DNA from: JAHEEL01 sp963715255
Lineage (GTDB): Bacteria > Actinomycetota > Acidimicrobiia > Spongiisociales > UBA5794
DNA length: 64,000 bases
Direction of reading: 5' to 3'
Assembly: GCA_963715255.1 (NCBI GenBank)
Contig: CAVQRN010000013.1
Location: 101,613-165,612 of the forward strand
Part shown: piece by piece, positions 17,392 through 26,250 of the stretch
How positions within the stretch are numbered: position 1 is the stretch's first letter
Layout of the letters: every line of letters starts with the position of its first letter
Translations under genes and position numbers: made by a program
The notes under the pieces: generated by a model
What the model was told of the DNA's origin: nothing
What the model saw: the letters and a program-made list of their open reading frames with translations, nothing else
The model's database searches: none

Positions 17392-18566
17392 ATGGCCACG
17401 ATCATCTCTTCGATCGCCAGGACCCCCATCGGTAGGTTCCGGGGCGGTTTCACACCACTCACCGCAATGGACCTCGGCGGTTTCGCGATCGCCGCGGCCC
17501 TTGATCGGGCCGGCCTCGCCGGTGACCAGATCGACGAGGTTCTCTTCGGGCACGTCATTCAGAGCGGCCAGGGACAGATCACGTCGAGACAGGCAGCGTT
17601 CATGGGCGGTATCCCACTGACGGTTCCGTCGACCACGATCGACAAGGTCTGTCTCTCGGGAATGGCCGCGATCGGAGATGCCGATCTTCGAATCAGGGCG
17701 GGCGAGTCCAAAGTCGTGATGACCGGTGGAATGGAGTCGATGACCAACGCCCCGCACCTTCTTCCCGGGCGCGTTTCGGATTCGGATACGGCGATGCCGT
17801 TCTGATCGACTCCCTCAATCAGGACGGTCTGAGGTGTGCCTTCGACGACGTGCTGATGGGTCAGTCGACGGACGAGCGGAACGCCGAGTTCGGAGTGAGC
17901 CGCGCCGAGCAGGACGAATGGGCCGCCATGAGTCACGCACGGGCGATCGCCGCCACGGAATCCGGCGCATTCGACGATGAGATCGTCCCGGTTCAGGTTC
18001 CACAGCGCAGGGGTGACCCGATCGTCATTGAGCACGACGAGGGAATGCGCCCCGGCACGACCGTCGAGTCGCTGGGGAAGCTACGCCCGGCGTTCGTAGA
18101 GGACGGATCGGTGACCGCGGGGAACGCGCCACAGATCTCGGACGGGGCGGCTGCGCTCATCGTCGCCGACCGCGACGCCGCCGAAGAATTGGGGATGCCC
18201 ATCATCGCCGAGATTCTCGCCTACGGACAAACCGCAGGGCCCGATACGAGTCTGCACGCCCGGCCTGCTGAAGCAATGGAAGTGGCTCTTGCGCGGGCCA
18301 ACCTCAAGGCACGGGATCTCGACCTCGCCGAGATCAACGAGGCCTTCGCAGCCGTGTCGCTCTACTCATCGACGATGCTCGGCATTCCCTTCGATCGCGT
18401 GAATGTGAACGGTGGCGCCATCGCCCTCGGGCACCCGCTCGGCGCCTCCGGCGCACGCATCGTCGTGACGCTGATCAACGCCCTCCGGGCGCGAGGTGGC
18501 GGCATCGGCGGCGCCGCCCTCTGTGGTGGTGGCGGACAGGGCGACGCACTGATCGTGAAGGTGTGA
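17392..18566 (+). CDS. Acetyl-CoA acetyltransferase (thiolase; frameshifted in this assembly)
   Basis: The first frame has the thiolase N terminus (ISSIARTPIGRFRGG) and the nucleophile Cys87 in DKVCLSGM; it ends soon after MTNAPHLLPG. The second frame continues from about 17770 with FGYGDAVLIDSLNQDG and ends with the catalytic GHPLGASGARIV and ALCGGGGQGDAL. One missing G at 17767-17769 (GGG for GGGG) restores LLPGARFGFGYGD. It condenses or cleaves acetoacetyl-CoA type thioesters. A leader with AAAGGG precedes the ATG. Its stop overlaps the glpX start as GTGA. Confidence 0.9.
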
Positions 18567-19558
18567 TCGACATGCCGATGGATCAACCGGCAGACCGGAA
18601 TCTGGCCCTCGAACTCGTTCGCGTCACCGAGGCCGCAGCGATAGCTGCAGCGAAGTGGCAGGGCCGCGGAGACAAGAACCGCGTCGACCAGGCCGCGGTC
18701 GACGCGATGCGCCACATGCTTGCGACCGTAGACGTCGATGGCACCGTCATCATCGGCGAGGGCGAGAAAGACGAAGCCCCGATGCTGTTCAACGGCGAGG
18801 TCGTCGGGAACGGGCAAGGTCCGAAAATGGACATCGCCGTCGATCCGGTCGACGGGACACGACTCACCGCGCTCGGCATGCCGGGTTCGCTTGCCGTTAT
18901 CGCCATGGCAGACCGAGGTTCCATGTATGCACCGGGTTCACTCGTCTACATGGACAAGATCGCCGTCGGAGAAGAGGCCGCAGGAATGGTCGACATCGAC
19001 GCCCCGGTCGAGCACAACCTCAGACAGGTAGCGAAGGCCAAAGGCATGGACGTCGACGAAGTCACTGCCGTGATCCTCGACCGACCGAGGAACGAGGCGT
19101 GCATCAGGCAGGTGCGCGCCGCCGGTGGACGGATCGCCTTGATCGGAGACGGGGACATCTCCGGGGCTATCTCAACCGCGAAGAGCGACAGCGGGATCGA
19201 CATCCTGCTCGGAATCGGCGGCTCACCCGAGGCCGTTACGTCCGCGTGCGCCCTCGGGGCTCTGCACGGGGATCAGCAGTGCAGGCTGTGGCCCCGTGAC
19301 GAGAGCGAACGTCACTATGCCCTGGATCACGGCCTGGATCTCGAACAAGTGCTGACCATTGGTGATCTCGTCGACTCGGACAACACGTTCTTCGCCGCGA
19401 CCGGCGTGACCTCAGGCCCGCTCCTGAGCGGTGTTCGCTTCTACGGTAACCGCGTCGAGACTCACTCGGTCGTGATGCGATCGACGTCCGGAACCATCCG
19501 ATTCGTCGAGAGCATCCACCGCCTCGACTGGCTCGACGACGTGCACACGATCGCCTGA
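18563..19558 (+). CDS. glpX: Class II fructose-1,6-bisphosphatase GlpX
   Basis: 331 residues from the GTG that overlaps the thiolase stop; an ATG at 18572 is an alternative. Family marks: RVTEAAAIAAAKWQGRGDKN, IIGEGEKDEAPML with metal-binding Glu, VDPVDGTRLTA, and IGGSPEAVTSACAL. It dephosphorylates fructose 1,6-bisphosphate in gluconeogenesis; actinobacteria usually rely on this class. Coupling to thiolase and epimerase suggests growth on acyl-CoA-yielding substrates that require gluconeogenesis. Confidence 0.95.
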   Translation: MIDMPMDQPADRNLALELVRVTEAAAIAAAKWQGRGDKNRVDQAAVDAMRHMLATVDVDGTVIIGEGEKDEAPMLFNGEVVGNGQGPKMDIAVDPVDGTRLTALGMPGSLAVIAMADRGSMYAPGSLVYMDKIAVGEEAAGMVDIDAPVEHNLRQVAKAKGMDVDEVTAVILDRPRNEACIRQVRAAGGRIALIGDGDISGAISTAKSDSGIDILLGIGGSPEAVTSACALGALHGDQQCRLWPRDESERHYALDHGLDLEQVLTIGDLVDSDNTFFAATGVTSGPLLSGVRFYGNRVETHSVVMRSTSGTIRFVESIHRLDWLDDVHTIA

Positions 19559-19597
19559 CCCCCGGCCCGCGGTCCTTGACTTGCGGCCTCTCCTACC

Positions 19598-19677
19598 GAC
19601 AGCTGGCAGCTGATAGCTCACGACCCACGACGGGGGAGCTGGTGACTCCGGTCTCCGCTACTCCGTTGCTCCGATGC
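19598..19677. repeat. Ten diverged octamers between glpX and the glycosyltransferase gene
   Basis: In one unbroken 8-bp phase: gacagctg, gcagctga, tagctcac, gacccacg, then after two weaker units ctccggtc, tccgctac, tccgttgc and tccgatgc. The array runs into the 3' end of the minus-strand gene, supplying its TAG stop (19658-19660) and its last six codons. Confidence 0.65.
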
Positions 19678-20770
19678 TCACCACCAGGCGCTCGAGGGTT
19701 TCGTCGTAGAGGGGAGCAACCTTCGACCAGTCGTACTGCCGCACGGTCATCCCGAGTTCAGTCGCGATCGCTGTTGCCGCCTTGCGGTGATCGATTGTCC
19801 ACTGCACCTTCTCGACCAAGTCGTCAAGGTCTTCGTAGAGGCAGCGCTCCTGGTAGGCCTCCGGGATTCGGTCGGGGTAGACGAGGCGGTTGGGGAGAAC
19901 GGGGAAAGCGCCGGCGGCCATCGCCTCGACGATCGCTATGCCGAAGAACTCGTGATGCGCTGTCGAGATCACGATGTCTGCGCGTCGCAGGATGTCGGCG
20001 TATTCGTCGTCGGGAAGAAAGCCGTGGGCGACGAGACGGTCGCCGAGCAGGTCGGGAAGGCGATCGAAGGACTCCGGAGCGGAAACGAATTGCTCCCCGA
20101 CCACGGCGACCACGAAGTCAACATCCCGGAAGATGAGTGTCTCGATCAGTTCAACGAATTCGTCGGGCCCCTTGTCGTGCTCCCACCGCTGGTTCCACAG
20201 AATGAGCGGGGCGCCGTCTCGGCTCGATCGCTGCACGGCGGCGATCCGGGCGAGGCCGACACCGACCGGGAGCACGATCGACCGGGCCTCGACATCGGGG
20301 ACTTGGGCCCCGTGCGGATGATCGGGGAACTGGCGGAGGAAACGCTCTGCCTCCTCGAAGAACAGCGAGCGGTGGAACTCGGAATTGAAGATCGGCAGGT
20401 CGGCGACGGCGGCGGTCGACCAGTTGACCATCGGGTAGGTCTGATCGGGCCGGTCGAGCGGGGAGAGCGGGTACGAGAACTGGTTCTCGTGGAAGTACAC
20501 CGCCACCGGAGCGCCACCGATGGAACGGCGAGCCGCCCCGATGAAGGCCGGGACGTTCATCATCGAGGAGGCGAGGACCACATCGGGTGGCGCATCGAGA
20601 GTCTCGGTGACTGCGTATGCCAGGGTCAAGTGTGCGCCATGCATCCGCCACTTCCAGAAGCGGGCCTCATGACTGATGATCGTGACGTCGTTGGCACTGT
20701 TCGCCTGGTAGCCATCGGCCCAGGCACGGTGCGAGCCGCCGTAGTAGGGCTCGACGAGAAGGATCTTCAC
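19658..20770 (-). CDS. Glycosyltransferase with DUF3524 domain (tRNA-queuosine mannosyltransferase-like)
   Basis: 370 residues. The N-terminal DUF3524 signature is clear: MKILLVEPYYGGSHRAWADG and ARFWKWRMHGAHLTLA. A GT-B glycosyltransferase group 1 half follows, with WNQRWEHDKGPDEF and the donor-site segment HHEFFGIAIVEAMAAG. The animal homologue (GTDC1/QTMAN) adds mannose to queuosine in tRNA-Asp; bacterial members are largely uncharacterised, so the substrate is inferred only. It lies 4 nt after recR in the ybaB-recR operon. The last residues are encoded by an octamer array. Confidence 0.85.
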   Translation of the reverse strand: MKILLVEPYYGGSHRAWADGYQANSANDVTIISHEARFWKWRMHGAHLTLAYAVTETLDAPPDVVLASSMMNVPAFIGAARRSIGGAPVAVYFHENQFSYPLSPLDRPDQTYPMVNWSTAAVADLPIFNSEFHRSLFFEEAERFLRQFPDHPHGAQVPDVEARSIVLPVGVGLARIAAVQRSSRDGAPLILWNQRWEHDKGPDEFVELIETLIFRDVDFVVAVVGEQFVSAPESFDRLPDLLGDRLVAHGFLPDDEYADILRRADIVISTAHHEFFGIAIVEAMAAGAFPVLPNRLVYPDRIPEAYQERCLYEDLDDLVEKVQWTIDHRKAATAIATELGMTVRQYDWSKVAPLYDETLERLVVSIGATE

Positions 20771-20773
20771 CCG

Positions 20774-21366
20774 TTACAGCTCTATGCGCCCGGACAGCGC
20801 GCGGCCGAGCGTGATCTCGTCGGCGTAGTCAAGGTCTCCTCCAACGGGCAACCCGGAAGCGAGTTGGGTCACGGTGACGCCGAGAGGCTTCAGCATCCGG
20901 GCGAGGAACATCGCCGTCGCATCACCCTCGAGGGTCGGATTCGCCGCAACGATGACCTCCGTGACATGCTCCGCACCGACGCGGTCAAGGAGTTCCTTCG
21001 CCCTGAGTTGATCCGGGCCGATCCCCTCGATTGGAGATATCGCTCCGCCGAGCACGTGGTACCGGCCAGTGAATTCCCCGGTCTTCTCGATCACCGGGAT
21101 GTCCTGCGCTCGCTCGACGACGCATATGACGGACGTATCACGTCGAAAATCGCGGCAGAACGAACACTCCTCTTCGGCGGTCACGTTGTAGCAACGCGAA
21201 CAGAGTCGGACTTCGCGCCGCATCGACGTGATCGCCTCGGCGAGCCGAACAGCATCGGCCTCCTCGGAATTGAGAAGATAGAACGCGAGCCGCTCGCGCT
21301 CTTCCGACCGATCCCGGGAAGCCGGGCCAGTTCATCGACGAGGCGCTGTACCGGCGGTTCGAACAT
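20774..21366 (-). CDS. recR: Recombination mediator RecR (frameshifted in this assembly)
   Basis: The N-terminal frame (MFEPPVQRLVDELARLPGIG, helix-hairpin-helix) is correct to RKSA near 21295. Homology then continues one frame over: RLAFYLLN, the zinc finger CSRC...CSFC and a Toprim domain (VICVVERAQDIPVIE). One missing G at about 21294/21295 (GCG-GAG) accounts for it and restores RKSAERLAFYLLN. RecR loads RecA at gaps together with RecO/RecF. The start overlaps the ybaB stop (TGATG), the classic ybaB-recR pairing. Confidence 0.93.
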
Positions 21367-21695
21367 CAGCCGAGGAGACCTCCGAGATCCATTCCGCCTG
21401 CGACGCCGCCCATCGAGTCTGCCGCATCCTCCGACGCGGCAGCAAGCGCCTGGTTGACCGCAGCGACTACCAGATCGCCGGCCATCTCCGGATCCTCAGG
21501 GTCAAGGACCACCGGGTCGAAATCAACCGAGACGAGCTCACCCGATCCGCGCACGACCGCTTTGACCACACCGCCGCCTGCAGTGCCCTCATACGTCCTG
21601 GCGGAGAGCTCGACCTGTGCAGCCTCGATCTGCGCCTGCATCTGTTGCGCCTGTTGCATCAACTGGCGCATGTCCTTCGGCATCTTCTGTGACAT
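21366..21695 (-). CDS. ybaB: YbaB/EbfC family nucleoid-associated protein
   Basis: 109 residues: an N-terminal helix rich in Gln and Met (MRQLMQQAQQMQAQIEAAQ) that forms the dimer tweezer, a beta core (GGGVVKAVVRGSGELVSVDFDP) and a Gly/Met-rich tail. It binds DNA and is nearly always found next to recR and dnaX. Here dnaX is present but divergent, across an octamer array. Confidence 0.94.
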   Translation of the reverse strand: MSQKMPKDMRQLMQQAQQMQAQIEAAQVELSARTYEGTAGGGVVKAVVRGSGELVSVDFDPVVLDPEDPEMAGDLVVAAVNQALAAASEDAADSMGGVAGGMDLGGLLG

Positions 21696-21702
21696 GGGAA
21701 GG

Positions 21703-21708
21703 AGAGTA
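21703..21708 (-). promoter_or_regulatory. Leaderless -10 box for ybaB-recR
   Basis: TACTCT on the minus strand ends 7 nt before the ybaB ATG at 21695. Confidence 0.45.
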
Positions 21709-21761
21709 GATCAGTAGCAAGTAGAACGTGGCAAGTTGGAAGCGGCACACGGTGAAGCACT

Positions 21762-21825
21762 GCTCTACCGCTCTCCTGCTCTACAGCTCTACCGCTCTAC
21801 AGCTCTACCGCTCTACTGCTCTACT
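21762..21825. repeat. Eight tandem octamers (gctctacN) upstream of dnaX
   Basis: Units in order: gctctacc, gctctcct, gctctaca, gctctacc, gctctaca, gctctacc, gctctact, gctctact. The array fills most of the gap between divergent ybaB and dnaX and ends 10 nt before the dnaX ATG, where it leaves no ribosome-binding site. Confidence 0.88.
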
Positions 21826-21835
21826 CTCTGGCCCA

Positions 21836-23656
21836 ATGACTCGTTACCAGGCTCTCTATCGGAAATATCGACCGCAGCGGTTCGATGAGGTGATCGGACA
21901 AGACCACGTGATCGGAACACTTACGCGCGAGGTCACGGACGAGAGGGTCGCCCACGCCTATCTCTTCGCGGGCCCTCGCGGAACCGGCAAGACGACAACA
22001 GCCCGCCTACTCGCGAAGTCACTCAATTGCACCGACCGGGCGGCCGACGGCGAGCCCTGCAATGATTGCCCCTCGTGCGTCGGGATCACTGAGGGGACCT
22101 CGCTCGACGTCATCGAACTCGATGCGGCGTCGCACAACAAGGTCGACGACGTCAGGGAGATCCGCATCAACGTGGGGACCGTCGCCGCCGCCGAAGGTGC
22201 TCGTCGGATCTACATTCTCGACGAGGCTCACATGCTGTCTCGTGCCGCCGGTAATGCCTTGCTCAAGACCCTCGAGGAGCCACCCGAACACGTCGTGTTC
22301 GTGCTCGCCACCACCGAGCCGTACAAACTGCTCGACACCATCCGGAGCCGCTCACAGCGATTCGATTTCCATCCGGTGTCGTCTGAGACCCTCATCGGCT
22401 ACCTCGGCGACATCGCGAACCGTGAGGACTTTGCCGCCGACCATGCCGGTCTCTCGATGATCGCCACTCACGCCCGCGGGTCTGTTCGAGACTCAATGAG
22501 CCTGCTCGAGCAAGTCGCCGCGTTGGGCGACGGCGCCGTCTCGGCAGAGGGTGTCACCCGAGCCCTTGGCCTGGCAGATGACGAAGCTTTCACCGGACTC
22601 GTGACCGCCATCTCCAACCAGGATGCTCCCGCAGCGCTCGGTCTCGTCGCCCAACTCGCCTCGCGGGGCGCCGACCTGCGCCGCTTCGTTGCCGACTCGC
22701 TTGGGTTCTTCCGTGGCATCTTCCTCGCCCAGTACGCACCGAACCTCGAAGAGATCACCGACGAACCGCCGGAGATCCTCGACGAATGGCGTCGGATGGC
22801 AAAGATCGTTCAATCGTCCGACGTGCTGCGCGCCATCGATCTGCTCTCCGAAGCACTCCTCCATCTCCGGCAGGGGCGCGAGGAGCGACTCATGCTCGAA
22901 TTGGCGGTGATCCGATTGACCCGACCCGAGACGACGATCGACGCCGAGGCGCTCGCCGTGCGCATGGATCGCCTGGAACGAGACGTGAAGGCGGGAGCTG
23001 CGAGCTATCAGCCACCGGCTGCCGGCTCGAAACTGGCGACCGGCGACCGGCCACGGGAAGCAGCGGACAGCAGACAGCAGACAGCAGACAGCCCGGAGCC
23101 CGAACCGGTTGTCGTCGACGTGGACGCACCGTCCTCTTCCTCCCCCTCAGGGGGAGGTGCCGACGAAGGAGGCAGAGGGGGTCAAGCCCCAAAGGACGAA
23201 GAACCAACGCAAGACTCAGTACCGACTGCACCCGACGACGTTGGTTCCGCCGTCACGCTTGCTGAATTCTGTGCGGCTTGGCCGGTCATCGTCTCGCGAA
23301 TCCGATCGGACCTAGGCGCTCGTCGGCACGCCTTCGTGAAGGTTGCCGAACCGCGGTCGATTGAGAACTCGGTCGCTGTGCTCACGATGCCTTCACACCA
23401 GCACTTCCATCTCGAGCAATTGAACGCCGATGAACAATTACGAGGCGCTCTCGAAGCCATCACCGCGGAGATCCTCGGAACCGCGATCTCCCTTGAGTTC
23501 CGGTCGGGCGATGACCCGACGCCGGCAGAGAAGGCCGTCGTGGACGAAACGCCACACCGGGCACCCGAGAAGGATGACCTCGAAGACGGCAAGGACCCCG
23601 AAGATCCGGCCGACATGGTCGCCGACTTGCTCGGCGGGAAGTTCGTCGAGGAGTAG
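21836..23656 (+). CDS. dnaX: DNA polymerase III subunit gamma/tau
   Basis: 606 residues from the ATG at 21836 (MTRYQALYRKYRPQRFDEV); an upstream in-frame extension would translate the octamer array. Clamp-loader AAA+ domain: Walker A GPRGTGKTT, zinc cysteines in CNDCPSC, Walker B DEAHML and sensor RSRSQRFDF. The long linker (~380-490) is low-complexity, and its DNA contains a 7-bp tandem repeat and a GC-rich hairpin. A C-terminal domain (~495-580) resembles the tau end. I see no A-rich slippery site like that of E. coli dnaX. The next gene starts 2 nt after the stop. Confidence 0.94.
   Translation: MTRYQALYRKYRPQRFDEVIGQDHVIGTLTREVTDERVAHAYLFAGPRGTGKTTTARLLAKSLNCTDRAADGEPCNDCPSCVGITEGTSLDVIELDAASHNKVDDVREIRINVGTVAAAEGARRIYILDEAHMLSRAAGNALLKTLEEPPEHVVFVLATTEPYKLLDTIRSRSQRFDFHPVSSETLIGYLGDIANREDFAADHAGLSMIATHARGSVRDSMSLLEQVAALGDGAVSAEGVTRALGLADDEAFTGLVTAISNQDAPAALGLVAQLASRGADLRRFVADSLGFFRGIFLAQYAPNLEEITDEPPEILDEWRRMAKIVQSSDVLRAIDLLSEALLHLRQGREERLMLELAVIRLTRPETTIDAEALAVRMDRLERDVKAGAASYQPPAAGSKLATGDRPREAADSRQQTADSPEPEPVVVDVDAPSSSSPSGGGADEGGRGGQAPKDEEPTQDSVPTAPDDVGSAVTLAEFCAAWPVIVSRIRSDLGARRHAFVKVAEPRSIENSVAVLTMPSHQHFHLEQLNADEQLRGALEAITAEILGTAISLEFRSGDDPTPAEKAVVDETPHRAPEKDDLEDGKDPEDPADMVADLLGGKFVEE
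23062..23182. repeat. Repeat-derived segment inside the dnaX linker
   Basis: Near 23068-23094 the unit gacagca is repeated in tandem with period 7. At 23139-23157 lies an 8-bp perfect hairpin (cctccccc, loop tca, gggggagg), followed by a second small stem (tgcc/ggca). Such hairpin pairs look like intergenic palindromic elements, yet the frame stays open through them and encodes DSRQQTADS and SPSGGGADEGGRGGQ. Confidence 0.55.
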
Positions 23657-23658
23657 GA

Positions 23659-24207
23659 ATGCGCCTTGGGATCGACCTCGACGGTGTCGTCGCCGACTTC
23701 AATACCGGCTGGGTCGGTCGCTACAACGACGAATTCGGATCAAACGTGACCACCGACCAGGTCGACTCGTGGGACGCGATGGGCGACTTGACCCACTTCG
23801 AATCGATGGGAGCCTTCTGGCGTTGGGCGGCCAGAGGCAGTCACGGGTCCGTATTCAGACACCTCGAGACGTACCCGGGCGCCTTCGAGACGCTCACCCG
23901 TCTGAGCAAGCGTCACGAGATCGTGATCATCACCGCAAAACCCGATTGGGCGGTGCACGACACGTTCGCGTGGATCTCAGACCAGCGCATCCCAACCCGC
24001 GAGGTCCACGTGACCGAGGCCAAGTGGCGGGTTCCCTGCGACGTCTACCTCGATGACTCCCCGCGACAGATCGTCGAGCTTCACGCCAACCGTCCGGAGG
24101 CAACCGTGTGCCGGTATGTCCGGCCGTGGAACGAACCCGTATTCGGTACCAGGGACGTTCACGACTGGGACGAATTCGAGACGCTCATCGACACCCGCTG
24201 GTGTTGA
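23659..24207 (+). CDS. HAD-family 5'-nucleotidase-like phosphatase (NT5C type)
   Basis: 182 residues. Motif I GIDLDGVVADF contains both catalytic Asp; motif II is IITAKP; the acidic motif is CDVYLDDSP. The arrangement fits the deoxypyrimidine 5'-nucleotidase (type C) group, which removes phosphate from (deoxy)nucleoside monophosphates. Substrate not proven by sequence. It follows dnaX by 2 nt and is likely cotranscribed. Confidence 0.82.
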   Translation: MRLGIDLDGVVADFNTGWVGRYNDEFGSNVTTDQVDSWDAMGDLTHFESMGAFWRWAARGSHGSVFRHLETYPGAFETLTRLSKRHEIVIITAKPDWAVHDTFAWISDQRIPTREVHVTEAKWRVPCDVYLDDSPRQIVELHANRPEATVCRYVRPWNEPVFGTRDVHDWDEFETLIDTRWC

Positions 24208-24293
24208 GCCGTTTCGTCATCGCATCCCCCTGTCGGGTAACCTGCCGTCGCGGGTTTGGGCGAACACAGCGCCCCATCGACACAGGAGTACGA

Positions 24294-25430
24294 ATGAGGA
24301 AGATGAATCTAATTGTCCTGGCCCTCGCCTTTGCATTGATTGCAGGTGCGTGTAGCTCGGACACCGAAGACACGACGACCACGGCGGCCGTCGCCGACGC
24401 GACGACAACCACCGAAGCGGCGACGACAACAACGGCCGCAGCGACGACGACCGTAACCGAGGCGCCTGCGTCCGACTTGGGAACGGCGGACAACCCGATC
24501 CGGGTGCTCTTCGTCCCATCGGTCGACGCTCAGGTCATCACGTCGGGCGGCGAAATCCTCGCCGACGCCCTGAATGCAGCCACCGGACTCGAATATGTGG
24601 TTGCCGTGCCTACCTCGTATGCCGCAACGGCAGAAGAGATGTGTGCGGCACCGGAAGGGACGATGGCCTTCATCCCCGGACTGCTGTACGTGCTCGCCTC
24701 CGACCTGTGCGGCGTCGACGTCTCGTTCAAGGCCGTTCGGTATGGCTACGACGTGTACTGGACCGAGTTCCTCGTCGCGAACGACAGTGATATCGCGTCG
24801 GTCGAGGACCTGGAAGGTCTGACCTGGGCCTACCCGGATGCAGGATCCACGTCGGGATACATGGTGCCGACGGTCATGTTCAGCGAGGAAGGTGCCACGG
24901 CGGGCGAGACCGTCGAAGCAGGGAGCCATAATGCCGCCGTGCTCGCCGTCTACAACGGCGACGCCGACTTCGGTACGGTGTTCTACAGCCCGTGGCTGAA
25001 CACCGCAGACGGTGGCGAGCAGTGGGACGGGACCTCCGAGGACGCCGACATCCCGGCTGATCTGATTTCCAGTTGCGCCGTTACACCGGAGGACAGGCTG
25101 TTCTGTGGCGACTACCGGGTGCTCGACGCCAGGGCGAACGTCAGGACGGAAGCGCCGGATATCGTGCAGAAGGTCAAGATCGCCTTCATCTCGCCGCCGA
25201 TCCCGAACGACACCCTGTCATTCGGTTCCGAGTTCCCGGCCGAGATGCGAGCTGAGATCGAAGATGCGCTCGTGGCCTTCGCTGCGGAGTGCGAGACCGA
25301 TGAGAACTGCCTGTGGGACCAGTCCATCGGAAGCGCCGATTTCTACGGATGGACCGGCATCAATCCGGCCGCCGACGAGGAGTACGACTTCCTGCGTCAG
25401 ATGGTCGCTCTCACGGGCTACACGCCGTAG
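24294..25430 (+). CDS. phnD: PhnD-type phosphonate/phosphite ABC transporter substrate-binding lipoprotein
   Basis: 378 residues from the ATG at 24294, with a good ribosome site (AGGAG, 5 nt gap). Lipoprotein signal with lipobox AGAC, then a Thr/Ala-rich spacer to about residue 60. The binding domain has RVLFVPSVDAQVITSGGEIL, AFIPGLLYVLASD and DLEGLTWAYPDAGSTSGYMVP, typical of PhnD. First gene of a phnD-C-E importer. No C-P lyase or phosphonatase genes are nearby, so phosphonate, phosphite or another oxyanion remain possible. Confidence 0.88.
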   Translation: MRKMNLIVLALAFALIAGACSSDTEDTTTTAAVADATTTTEAATTTTAAATTTVTEAPASDLGTADNPIRVLFVPSVDAQVITSGGEILADALNAATGLEYVVAVPTSYAATAEEMCAAPEGTMAFIPGLLYVLASDLCGVDVSFKAVRYGYDVYWTEFLVANDSDIASVEDLEGLTWAYPDAGSTSGYMVPTVMFSEEGATAGETVEAGSHNAAVLAVYNGDADFGTVFYSPWLNTADGGEQWDGTSEDADIPADLISSCAVTPEDRLFCGDYRVLDARANVRTEAPDIVQKVKIAFISPPIPNDTLSFGSEFPAEMRAEIEDALVAFAAECETDENCLWDQSIGSADFYGWTGINPAADEEYDFLRQMVALTGYTP

Positions 25431-25442
25431 ACCGAAAACGCT

Positions 25443-25477
25443 GGGAGGGCCCGGGGTGCTTCCCCGGGCCCTCTCCC
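25443..25477 (+). terminator. Strong hairpin between phnD and phnC (partial terminator/mRNA stabiliser)
   Basis: An 11-bp perfect GC stem (agggcccgggg / ccccgggccct) with a 5-nt loop, extended by further imperfect pairs, starts 13 nt after the phnD stop. There is no U-tract, so it more likely attenuates or protects the phnD mRNA 3' end, raising binding protein over transporter. Confidence 0.6.
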
Positions 25478-25497
25478 AACCCAGAGGCGACCAGGCC

Positions 25498-26250
25498 ATG
25501 CTGAAGGTCGAGCACCTGACCAAGATCTACGACGACGGCACCCTCGCGCTCGACGACGTGAGCTTCGAGGTGCCGGATGGACAATTCCTGGCCATCATCG
25601 GACTGAGCGGATCAGGGAAGTCGACCCTGCTCCGGTGCATCAATCGCCTCATCGAGCCGACCGACGGGCGGATTCTGTGGAACGACGTCGACGTCACCGC
25701 AGCAGGTCAGGAAGACATGCGAAAGATCCGGCGCAAGATCGGGATGGTCTTCCAGCACTTCAATCTGGTCCACCGCTCGAAGGTGATCACCAATGTCATG
25801 TCGGGACGGTTGGGATACGTCAACCCTGCGATGAGTGTGGTCAACCGGTTTCCGAAGAGCGTCGTGGAGAAGGCCCACCAGCAGTTGGCGCGCGTTGGCC
25901 TCGAGGAGAAGGCGTACAGCAGGGCGGATGAGCTGTCCGGTGGCCAGCAGCAGCGTGTCGGCGTGGCGCGCGCCTTGATGCAGGACCCTGTGATCATCCT
26001 GGCCGACGAACCCGTTGCCTCACTCGACCCTGTCCTCGCCCACGGCATCATGCAGCATCTCGAGAGCATCAACCGGGAGGACGGTGTCATGGTCCTTTGC
26101 TCACTCCACTTCCTCGATCTCGTCCACCGGTACGCGGACAAGGCGATCGCGTTGAAGGACGGGAAAGTCGTCTTCGAAGGACCCCCACGCGATATCGACG
26201 ACGACCGCTTCAAGGAGATTTACGGCAAGGAGGCCGAGCGCATTGGCTGA
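25498..26250 (+). CDS. phnC: PhnC-type ABC transporter ATPase
   Basis: 250 residues. Walker A GLSGSGKST, Q-loop VFQHFNLVHR, signature LSGGQQQRVGVARAL and Walker B VIILADEP with VASLDP, all as in PhnC. Powers uptake through PhnE. The last 8 nt overlap the phnE start. Confidence 0.93.
   Translation: MLKVEHLTKIYDDGTLALDDVSFEVPDGQFLAIIGLSGSGKSTLLRCINRLIEPTDGRILWNDVDVTAAGQEDMRKIRRKIGMVFQHFNLVHRSKVITNVMSGRLGYVNPAMSVVNRFPKSVVEKAHQQLARVGLEEKAYSRADELSGGQQQRVGVARALMQDPVIILADEPVASLDPVLAHGIMQHLESINREDGVMVLCSLHFLDLVHRYADKAIALKDGKVVFEGPPRDIDDDRFKEIYGKEAERIG

Noticed and set aside
19787..21457. Open frame of 556 codons on the plus strand
   Set aside because: Antisense to the DUF3524 glycosyltransferase, recR and ybaB; no domain, and high-GC DNA readily gives such shadows.
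21762..21825. CRISPR array
   Set aside because: Units are 8 bp with no spacers; no cas genes in the window.
23139..23157. Programmed frameshift site for a short gamma form of DnaX
   Set aside because: A hairpin is present but no A-rich slippery heptamer precedes it, and shifting is not needed for the full product.
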